Below, in pieces: positions 23,583 to 30,931 of a DNA stretch of 33,687 nucleotides (position 1 is its first letter; each line of letters opens with the position of its first letter). The notes below the pieces were generated by a model, which saw nothing but the letters and a program-made list of their open reading frames with translations, had not been told where the DNA came from and did not search any database. The DNA is from a virus: positions 1 through 33,687 of the IMG/VR virus record IMGVR_UViG_3300042445_001547, one strand, 5' to 3'. The position numbers were made by a program, and so were the translations under genes.

Positions 23583-26177
23583 TTACGATTTTTTAGGAGT
23601 TGCCATATTTGGGTCAACTTCGGTTAATGCAAACTTATATACCTTACCCTTCTTATTATTATATAAGAATAAATCATCTTCACCTTCAACAATTGTCCAA
23701 TCACCAATTCCGTTATTTAGGGATAAATCCGATGTATAAACTGTACTCCAACGTGCACCGGCCGAACCCAAATCTTGTGTACCATTTGCCGCCGGTAATA
23801 CATTACCATAAAATGTTTGTGTACTTCTCACAAAATCTGCCACCGTTGTTCTTGCGGATGAACCACCTCCATTGGATACTTGAAATCTAAATCCACTGGA
23901 TGTTGCAACAGACGAAACCGAAGTTTGAATTGCATTTGTTTCACTATTGTTGCTCGAATATTGAGATACAAATGCATCTGCAAATGTACCATCTACACCG
24001 GCCGATGTTGCTGTGACTTTACTATTAATTGTTATACCTGCAAAAGTAGGAGATGATGTAGTTAATACCGCTTGATTTATATATGTTCCGAATCCAGTAG
24101 TAGATGCCATTGTTATTTGAGAACTACCACTAACCAATGTAGGTAATGAACTTATACCACTAAAAGTTATTTGTGAAGAACCCGATACGATACCTCTACC
24201 TTTTGTTTCATAAGATGCGGTTGCTGTATTTAAATTACTTACCGATGTATTCAAACTTGCAGTTGTAGTATTTATATTACTTATTGAAATATTTACACTT
24301 CCAGATGTTGTTTCTAAATTGTTTAATCTATTAACACTTGCAGTATAAAAAGATGCAAAGGTACTATCGTTTGAAGTATCTACTGAATTAATTAAAGATA
24401 CAATTTCTGCAAATGAATCTTTATCTGCATCGGATGCTAATAGAATTGCATCAACTCTACCTTTTTCAGTTGTAATTCTACTATCTACTGATGTTGAATA
24501 TGTTGAAAATCCGGTTGTAGATGAAATGGTTATTTGTGAACTTCCACTTACTATGCCTGATGGAATAGAACTAACATCTGCGTATGTTATTTGTGAAGAA
24601 CCACTCACTAATCCACTTCCATTTAGTATTTGAGCCGAACTACTTACTATACCCGATGGAATAGAACTAACATCTGCGTATGTTATTTGTGAAGAACCAC
24701 TAACCAATCCTCTACCTTTTGTTTCGTATGAAGATGTTGCTGTATTTTGGTTTAGAAAAGTAGATGCAATTGAAGAACTAAGTGTAGTCAAATTTATACC
24801 ATTGATATTACCTGTACTTTCTAATGAACCACTAACTACTATATTATTTCCAAAAACAACTCCATTTCCTCCTGAAGATGTTATTTTATTTCCATCTTGT
24901 ATTTGTAAAGTTCCTCTAACATCAATTAAACCAGTTGTTGGGTCAAATAATAAATTACCACCACCCGATGTTTTTAGTTGAATATCTCCGTCTGCAGATT
25001 GTAAAATAATACTATCACTTCCTGCTTCTAATATCTTAATAGATTGTCCTTCATCGGTTGTGATTTGTAATTCTTGATTCGTAGAACTTAAAACTTTTGT
25101 TCCGTCTATATAAAGTGAACCGGATGAAACATATATATCTCTCCATTGATATGTAGGAGACCCTAAATCGTATGTATTATCCGTTGCAGGTATAATTGAA
25201 CCACTATGAGTTTGAGTTCCTACAAATAGATTAGAACCTGTTGTGGCGTATGAACCTGTTTTTGAATTTAGTGGTGTTAATATTTCAATCACTTGTGAAC
25301 TTCCACTAACTATACCATTTGGTTTTGATGCAATGTTATCCCAAGTTGTTTGTGTTATACTTCCACTTAAAACATATCTTGTATCGTATGAAGATGTCAA
25401 TTGTGATGAACCACTCACAGTTCCTGCGGGTGGTACGGATTCTATACCATTTGGGCCTACTAATGCAACTTGTTGATTTCCTACTATAAATCTAATACCA
25501 TCGGTTGAAGGTATAAGTTGTGTACTACCATTTAAATTTGATATAAATGTCTTATATCCAACTGGTGAACCTAAATCCGTATTCCATGCAAAATCTATTA
25601 TATATTTTGTAGATTCGTTATTGAAATCATTAATTGATGCATCACTATTTGAATCATAATCCCAACCATCTACCGGTAATTCAGAATCTAATGTCAATCC
25701 AGTTAAACCACTACCATCTCCTATAAAAGATGTTGCAGTTACACTTCCTGTTATTTGAACCGAGCCTGTAAATGAATGTGTATCATCGGATGTATTACCG
25801 AATTTAGAACTACCACTTTCAAAAAGGACAGATGATGATATTACAGAAATATTAAATTGTCTTGCATTAATCGAACCTAATACCGTTAAATCGGATGTAA
25901 TTCCTAATGAACCACTTATTACACTAATACCATGATTGACGGTAAGTGTGTCGTTTACTTGCAAGGAACCAAAAGAAGCAGTTCCTTCTAACCTAATAGA
26001 ACCAGTTATTACCGAATTTGTTGTTACTACACTTTCAACCGATTCAATTGAACCCGATTTTTTAAAGTAAATCTTACCATCGTAAGTATTTACAGCTAAT
26101 TCTCCTAAATTAAGTGAACCCGTACCAGGTACCTTTCCCGATAACGCAGAGCGTTTCAGTTGAACAATTGATGCCAT
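23583..26177 (-). CDS. Tail fibre, GELAVNTYDGK family, no S74 domain
   Basis: An 864-aa fibre. The N-terminus MASIVQLKRSALSGKVPGTG followed by LNLGELAVNTYDGKIYFKK is a docking module I associate with many T4-like phage fibres, and it recurs in the 187-aa gene upstream. A region with DWLE-like strands (residues ~170-290, WDYDSNSDASINDF) leads to beta-structure with LGSPTYQWRDIYVSSGSLYI near 345. Repeats containing VSGSSQI (for example VSGSSQITYADVSSIPSGIV, two copies) and coiled-coil repeats (LETTSGSVNISISNINTTTA) follow. The C-terminus has DLGSAGARWSTVYTSDLSLN and IGDWTIVEGEDDLFLYNN, a common fibre-tip ending. It starts after a terminator and palindrome, apparently a new transcription unit. 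Confidence 0.87.
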   Translation of the reverse strand: MASIVQLKRSALSGKVPGTGSLNLGELAVNTYDGKIYFKKSGSIESVESVVTTNSVITGSIRLEGTASFGSLQVNDTLTVNHGISVISGSLGITSDLTVLGSINARQFNISVISSSVLFESGSSKFGNTSDDTHSFTGSVQITGSVTATSFIGDGSGLTGLTLDSELPVDGWDYDSNSDASINDFNNESTKYIIDFAWNTDLGSPVGYKTFISNLNGSTQLIPSTDGIRFIVGNQQVALVGPNGIESVPPAGTVSGSSQLTSSYDTRYVLSGSITQTTWDNIASKPNGIVSGSSQVIEILTPLNSKTGSYATTGSNLFVGTQTHSGSIIPATDNTYDLGSPTYQWRDIYVSSGSLYIDGTKVLSSTNQELQITTDEGQSIKILEAGSDSIILQSADGDIQLKTSGGGNLLFDPTTGLIDVRGTLQIQDGNKITSSGGNGVVFGNNIVVSGSLESTGNINGINLTTLSSSIASTFLNQNTATSSYETKGRGLVSGSSQITYADVSSIPSGIVSSSAQILNGSGLVSGSSQITYADVSSIPSGIVSGSSQITISSTTGFSTYSTSVDSRITTEKGRVDAILLASDADKDSFAEIVSLINSVDTSNDSTFASFYTASVNRLNNLETTSGSVNISISNINTTTASLNTSVSNLNTATASYETKGRGIVSGSSQITFSGISSLPTLVSGSSQITMASTTGFGTYINQAVLTTSSPTFAGITINSKVTATSAGVDGTFADAFVSQYSSNNSETNAIQTSVSSVATSSGFRFQVSNGGGSSARTTVADFVRSTQTFYGNVLPAANGTQDLGSAGARWSTVYTSDLSLNNGIGDWTIVEGEDDLFLYNNKKGKVYKFALTEVDPNMATPKKS

Positions 26178-26208
26178 ATGGCGTATTTTAAGTTATTTAA
26201 CAACAAAT

Positions 26209-26222
26209 GTAGTATATACTAC
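26209..26222. promoter_or_regulatory. Perfect 14-bp palindrome (operator-like)
   Basis: GTAGTATATACTAC is a perfect palindrome 31 bases before the 864-aa fibre start and just downstream of an ATATTTAT-type element. The position fits a repressor or activator site, but no regulator is known here. Confidence 0.4.
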
Positions 26223-26226
26223 GAAC

Positions 26227-26235
26227 ATAAATATA
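26227..26235 (-). promoter_or_regulatory. ATATTTAT-type upstream element
   Basis: The coding strand carries TATATTTAT, a one-base variant ending 49 bases before the 864-aa fibre gene, directly after the terminator's T-rich tract. Confidence 0.4.
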
Positions 26236-26240
26236 TTATA

Positions 26241-26269
26241 AAATAAAAAACCCCTACTAAGAGGGGTTT
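26241..26269 (-). terminator. Rho-independent terminator after the 187-aa gene
   Basis: On the coding strand, AAACCCCT pairs with AGGGGTTT across a six-base loop, followed by TTTATTTTATAA. It begins 22 bases after the 187-aa stop and separates the first fibre block from the 864-aa fibre. Eight perfect pairs, four of them G-C, make it strong for this AT-rich genome. Confidence 0.92.
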
Positions 26270-26290
26270 CTATTATAATTTTATTTACTA

Positions 26291-26854
26291 TTAAAGTTCT
26301 CCACCATCTGGACCAAATGATGCCGATATTTCTAAGTTGAATAATCTAGTTGCTACTGAACCACTAAATGCCAACACATCACCAATTCCGTAAAGAGAAC
26401 CACTAAATCCTTGTGCAGTTGTAATAGTTGCGATTGTTACATCGTTATATCTAAAATCAATTGAACTTGTTGTAGTTGCTACTTTATAAAGAGAACCACT
26501 GCCTTGAATATATCCAATTGTTCCAGCAAATGGGTCAGAGTTAAAATCAAAGTCATCAGGTCTCATCGATGCGGTAACACCAGTCAATTGAGCACCACTA
26601 CCTACAAATTGAGATGCCGATACTATTGATGCACTTACTGCTCCGGTAAGACTAATTGAACCCGTTACCTTTGCACCGGCAACTACGATTTCTACTACCT
26701 CATCGGTTGAACCTGATTTGTGTAAAAAGGCTTTACCATCGTAGGTATTTAACGCTATTTCACCTACCTGCAACGATGTGGTTGTAGGTACTGAACCCGC
26801 AACGCCTGAACGTTTTAATAAAATCGATGAAGTTGGGTTGTTATTTGTTGCCAT
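26291..26854 (-). CDS. Short fibre-docking protein, GEIALNTYDGK family
   Basis: A 187-aa protein whose N-terminus (SILLKRSGVAGSVPTTTSLQ, then VGEIALNTYDGKAFLHKSG) is the same docking module as the 864-aa fibre. The body has SASQFVGSGAQLTGVTASMR and a SSIDFRYNDVTIATITTAQG beta segment, then SLYGIGDVLAFSGSV, similar to the SLYGMGDPTTFSASV segment of the 1381-aa fibre. It ends FGPDGGEL, resembling the ends of the 126- and 157-aa proteins (LDAGEF and IDQGEF). It has no receptor-binding domain, so it may be a connector or a shortened fibre. The short length is not due to a visible frameshift. It is the last gene before the terminator. Confidence 0.82.
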   Translation of the reverse strand: MATNNNPTSSILLKRSGVAGSVPTTTSLQVGEIALNTYDGKAFLHKSGSTDEVVEIVVAGAKVTGSISLTGAVSASIVSASQFVGSGAQLTGVTASMRPDDFDFNSDPFAGTIGYIQGSGSLYKVATTTSSIDFRYNDVTIATITTAQGFSGSLYGIGDVLAFSGSVATRLFNLEISASFGPDGGEL

Positions 26855-26883
26855 ATATTTTTATTTATCTTTCTTTTTTATTA

Positions 26884-29800
26884 TTAATAAGTTCCTCCGT
26901 CTATAATTGAAATTCTAGTTTCTATTGATGAACTAAATGTACTAAATCCGGTAGTTGCTGTAATATCAACTTGTATTGAACCACTTACAATTCCAGCTGG
27001 TTTACCAACTAAATTATCCCAAGTTGCTCCTGCTACTGATGCACTTATTGATGTTGCAATTGAACTACTGAAATCCGTATATCCGGTTGTCGATGATATG
27101 GTAATTTGAGATGAACCACTTACAACAGTTTCAGCGTTTAACTTAGTTTTAATAGTAGTGTCAATCGAAGAAGTAAACGAATTTAAACTTCCTGTTGATG
27201 TTTCTAATAAGCCTAATCTAGTATTTTGTACATTTTGTGAAGATGCGAATGAAGAACTCAATGATAATTGAGATGCTGCACTTGCACTAAACGATGTTGC
27301 TACTGAACCACTAAAATCTCCAGTTACACTTGCAACACTTGCCGATAATGAAGTGATACTTGCATTACTTGAACTGAATGAAGTTGCTACTGAACCACTA
27401 TATGTGTCAAATCCAGTTGTTGATGAAATTGTAATTTGTGATGAACCACTCACTACCGAATCACCTTCTGCTCTTAATAATTTACTTTCGGCTCCTGATG
27501 CTCCTGCCTTCCAATAGTCGTTTGTAGAATCCCAAAGTAAAGAACCACTTACCGTATTAGGTGCAGTTGGGTCTTTAACTAATAAACCACCATTTGCAGC
27601 GCCAGTGCCATTTAATTCAATGATGTTATCACCTAATTGAACTACATTTGATTCTACTGCGGTAGTTGTACCTTTAACAGTTAAGTTACCTAATATTACT
27701 ACATTAGAACTGGTAAATTCAAATGCTGTTTTTAATGAAGATGAGTAAGAGTTTAATTCTGCAACTGAAGTGTTTAAACTTGCAGATGTACTTTCTAAAT
27801 TTGATAATCTAACTAAATTTGAACCACTTACAACATTTAATGCGTCAATACTAACTTGTTGAGATGCTGATGATGTATTTAAGGCCGTAACTGAAGTATT
27901 TAAACTTGCAGTTGTACTATTAATATTAGTTATTGAAACACCTTGTGAGTCGTTTGTTGTTTTAGCTGCTGATGCTGAAGCGATTAAACTTCCACTTACT
28001 ACACCGATTTCAGTAAATCTCTCATTTGCAGATGCTGTAAATGCGTTTAGAGCGGTTGTAGAAGTATTAGAAGAAGTATAAGCGTTTAATGCATCAATAG
28101 ATGTTTGTTGTGATGCTGATGATGTATTTAAAGCTGCTACTGAAGTGTTTAAACTTGCAGTTGTTGAATTTAAATTAGTTACTGAAGTATTTACACTTGC
28201 AGAAGTTGATTCTAAGTTTGTTAATCTAGTTAAATTTGAACCACTTACAACATTCAATGCATCTATACTTGTTTGTTGAGATGCTGATGATGTATTTAAG
28301 GCTGCTACTGAGGTATTTACACTTGCACTAAATGAGTTTAAGTTTGTTATAGAAACTCCTTGTGAGTCATTTGTAGTTTTAGCTACTGATGCTGATGATA
28401 TTAAACTTCCACTAACAACACCAATTTCAGTTAATTGTGTTAATACAGATGAACTGAATGAATTTATATTTGTAATACTTACACCCTGTGAGTCATTTGT
28501 AGTTTTAGCTGCTGATGCCGATGCTATTAAACTTCCACTAACAACTCCTATTTCAGTAAATCTATCATTTGCAGATGCAGTGAATGCGTTTAATGCGGTG
28601 GTTGATGTATTAGAAGAAGTGTAAGAATTTAAAGCTGCAACCGATATATCAACACTTGAAGATTTACTTTCTAAATTTGTTAATCTACCATCTTGTGTAT
28701 CATTTGTAGTTTTAGCTGCAGATGCTGATGTTATTAAACTTCCACTAACAACTCCAATTTCAGTCAATTGAGTTAATACAGATGAACTAAATGAGTTAAT
28801 ATTAGTTACTGATGTGTTTACACTTGCTGATGTACTTTCTAAATTAGTTAATCTAGTTAAGTTTGAACTACTTACAACATTTAATGCATCAATTGATATT
28901 TGTTGTGATGCTGATGAACTATTTAAAGCCGTTACCGAAGTATTAACACTTGCACTAAATGAGTTTAAGTTTGTAATACTTACACCCTGTGAGTCATTTG
29001 TAGTTTTTGCTGCAGATGCTGAAGCGATTAATGAACCACTTACTGCACCAATTTCGGTCAATCTAGTTTCGGTAGAAGAACTGAATGAGTTTAAGTTTGT
29101 TATTGAAACTCCAGCGCCACTTCCTACTGATGCACTTAAAGCTGCAATTGAAGATGAAATAGAACCACTAAAATCACCATATCCAGTTGTATTTGAAATG
29201 GTAATTTGAGATGAACCACTTACTACACTATCTCCACCTGCTAATAATACTTTTGATTCAGCATCTTTAGCTCCTGCTTTCCAGTAGTCATTTGTAGAAT
29301 CCCAAATTATTGAACCTGTTGCAGTGGTTGGGTTAGTTGCATCTTTTACATATAATCCACCATTTGCAGCTGCACTTCCGTTTAATTCAATAATATTATC
29401 ACCTAATTGAACAGTTGTAGAATCTACAATAGTTTGAGTACCTCTAACTGTAAAATTACCAGGAATAGTTACATCACCACTAAATGTTACATTAGCACCA
29501 CTTGCAGTAAATGCTTGTTTTAATGAAGATGAATATGAGTTTAATTCAGTAAGTGAAGTAATTGTACTTGCACTAAATGAATTTAAGTTTGTTATTGAAA
29601 CTCCTTGTGAGTCATTTGTTGTCTTAGCTGCTGATGCTGAAGCAATTAAACTTCCACTAACAACTCCAATTTCAGTAAATCTATCATTCGCAGATGCGGT
29701 AAATGCGTTTAAAGCAGTTGTAGATGTATTTGAAGAAGTATAACTATTTAATGCATCTATACTTGTTTGTTGAGATGCTGATGATGTATTTAATGCTGCG

Positions 29801-30438
29801 ATTGATATATCAACACTTGAAGATTTACTTTCTAAGTTTGTCAATCTACCTAAAGTAGAACCACTAAATGTATTTAAAGATGCAGATGTAACATTCAATG
29901 CATCAATACTTGTTTGTTGAGATGCGGATGATGTATTTAAAGCTGCAACTGATGTATCAACACTTGAAGATTTGGATTCTAAATTTGTTAATCTAGTAAG
30001 TGTAGAACCACTAAATGTATTTAATGCTGCTACTGCTACTCCAATACTACCACCACCAATTGATGCAGATAATGCACTTATTGATGCTGAAACTGAAGAA
30101 CTGAAGTTAGTAATGTTACCCGTTAAATCTGGGATATCATTTTGACCTTCTCCTAACAAATATAAAGTTGAACTACCACTTGCGTAGTAAGGAACACCTT
30201 TAACTAAACCGTTATAAGTTCCTGCAGGAAATGTGTTTGGTGCAGCATTTCCAATTAAAAATCTATTTACCGCTTGTACTGAGCCACTTGCTGTAGCTGC
30301 AAACACCATACTACTACCATTTGTTGTAGTAAGATTTGATGAGCCGGATACGATTATTAATTCACCTTTTTGAAACGATGAGGTTGCAGCTGAAAGGCTT
30401 TCTAAACTACCACGTCTGTGTCTAATGATTTGTGCCAT
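26884..30438 (-). CDS. Long repetitive coiled-coil fibre protein
   Basis: An 1184-aa fibre. Residues 1-110 (MAQIIRHRRGSLESLSAATS, then FQKGELIIVSGSSNL and GVPYYASGSSTLYLLGEG) match the N-terminus of the 703-aa gene. The rest is mostly 14-residue repeats (LNTSSASQQTSIDA type), two heptads each, consistent with a trimeric coiled-coil rod. A segment with EIGVVSGSLIASASAAKTTN occurs six times. Two copies of a ~85-residue beta domain (VQLGDNIIELNG, then DSTNDYWKAGA) lie near residues 325-410 and 912-998. It ends RISIIDGGTY, similar to the ends of neighbouring short proteins. Ser, Thr, Asn and Ala dominate, with no Cys in the parts I read. There is no S74 or LamG domain, so it looks like a shaft that needs partner tip proteins. 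Confidence 0.87.
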   Translation of the reverse strand: MAQIIRHRRGSLESLSAATSSFQKGELIIVSGSSNLTTTNGSSMVFAATASGSVQAVNRFLIGNAAPNTFPAGTYNGLVKGVPYYASGSSTLYLLGEGQNDIPDLTGNITNFSSSVSASISALSASIGGGSIGVAVAALNTFSGSTLTRLTNLESKSSSVDTSVAALNTSSASQQTSIDALNVTSASLNTFSGSTLGRLTNLESKSSSVDISIAALNTSSASQQTSIDALNSYTSSNTSTTALNAFTASANDRFTEIGVVSGSLIASASAAKTTNDSQGVSITNLNSFSASTITSLTELNSYSSSLKQAFTASGANVTFSGDVTIPGNFTVRGTQTIVDSTTVQLGDNIIELNGSAAANGGLYVKDATNPTTATGSIIWDSTNDYWKAGAKDAESKVLLAGGDSVVSGSSQITISNTTGYGDFSGSISSSIAALSASVGSGAGVSITNLNSFSSSTETRLTEIGAVSGSLIASASAAKTTNDSQGVSITNLNSFSASVNTSVTALNSSSASQQISIDALNVVSSSNLTRLTNLESTSASVNTSVTNINSFSSSVLTQLTEIGVVSGSLITSASAAKTTNDTQDGRLTNLESKSSSVDISVAALNSYTSSNTSTTALNAFTASANDRFTEIGVVSGSLIASASAAKTTNDSQGVSITNINSFSSSVLTQLTEIGVVSGSLISSASVAKTTNDSQGVSITNLNSFSASVNTSVAALNTSSASQQTSIDALNVVSGSNLTRLTNLESTSASVNTSVTNLNSTTASLNTSVAALNTSSASQQTSIDALNAYTSSNTSTTALNAFTASANERFTEIGVVSGSLIASASAAKTTNDSQGVSITNINSTTASLNTSVTALNTSSASQQVSIDALNVVSGSNLVRLSNLESTSASLNTSVAELNSYSSSLKTAFEFTSSNVVILGNLTVKGTTTAVESNVVQLGDNIIELNGTGAANGGLLVKDPTAPNTVSGSLLWDSTNDYWKAGASGAESKLLRAEGDSVVSGSSQITISSTTGFDTYSGSVATSFSSSNASITSLSASVASVTGDFSGSVATSFSASAASQLSLSSSFASSQNVQNTRLGLLETSTGSLNSFTSSIDTTIKTKLNAETVVSGSSQITISSTTGYTDFSSSIATSISASVAGATWDNLVGKPAGIVSGSIQVDITATTGFSTFSSSIETRISIIDGGTY
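27960..29700 (-). repeat. Repeated segments within the 1184-aa fibre gene
   Basis: Six copies of a module encoding EIGVVSGSLIASASAAKTTN recur among 42-bp coiled-coil repeats, at about 28006, 28426, 28546, 28756, 29051 and 29661. Copies differ at scattered silent and coding positions, so they are older than the 42-bp repeats at 16561. Confidence 0.85.
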
Positions 30439-30469
30439 ATTTTTTTGTTATTCTCTTAATTAAGGTTAT

Positions 30470-30506
30470 TCGGTAATAAATATATGTTTTACATTCAAAT
30501 TACCGA
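30470..30506. repeat. Inverted repeat before the 1184-aa fibre
   Basis: TCGGTAAT (30470-30477) and ATTACCGA (30499-30506) are perfect 8-bp arms around 21 bases that include an ATATTTAT-type element. There is no T-run after it on the coding strand, so a regulatory site is more likely than a terminator. Confidence 0.4.
30476..30484 (-). promoter_or_regulatory. ATATTTAT-type upstream element
   Basis: The coding strand carries TATATTTAT, ending 37 bases before the 1184-aa fibre gene, within the inverted repeat at 30470-30506. Confidence 0.4.
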
Positions 30507-30535
30507 TTTTATTAGATATATTTTTTATTATTATA

Positions 30536-30916
30536 TTAAAACTCGCCTGCGTCCAAATTCGAAGATGTAACATACAACTCATTATCAGTTGCAAAAGTAT
30601 TATCAATAGATTGTGTAAATGATGTAAAGTTTGCTAAAACAATGTCAATTACTTGTTGAGAACTACTTATAACACCAGTTGGTAAATTTCCTTCCAAAGT
30701 TCCTATTACCAATTGTGTCCAACCATTTGAATTTCCTACATTTGATGTATCGGTTAAAATCCAAATTGTATTATCACTTTGTTGATAAACTTGCAATCCT
30801 TCATATACATTAGCAGATGACAATGCATAACGTGCTGATTGGTCTGCTAAACTAAATCTAGCATCAACAGGCTCATTGTTCGTTATGTCAAACCCACTAG
30901 GTAATATAATTGCCAT
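30536..30916 (-). CDS. Short fibre-associated connector-like protein
   Basis: A 126-aa protein. The N-terminal half (NEPVDARFSLADQSARYALS, then NVYEGLQVYQQSDNTIWIL) is a domain I associate with phage tail proteins, where it precedes a fibre or spike. The second half has LPTGVISSSQQVIDIVL, a variant of the VSGSSQ repeat found in the fibres, and ends NLDAGEF. It sits 15 bases after the 703-aa fibre stop and before the 1184-aa fibre. Lack of a receptor-binding domain and the shared ends suggest it links or caps fibre segments. This is inferred. No family name is certain. Confidence 0.78.
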   Translation of the reverse strand: MAIILPSGFDITNNEPVDARFSLADQSARYALSSANVYEGLQVYQQSDNTIWILTDTSNVGNSNGWTQLVIGTLEGNLPTGVISSSQQVIDIVLANFTSFTQSIDNTFATDNELYVTSSNLDAGEF

Positions 30917-30931
30917 TTCTTATTGTTCTAT

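Noticed and set aside
28814-29209. Plus-strand frame opposite the 1184-aa fibre
   Set aside because: A shadow of the repeat array; the composition mirrors the antisense of Ser/Thr/Asn-rich codons.
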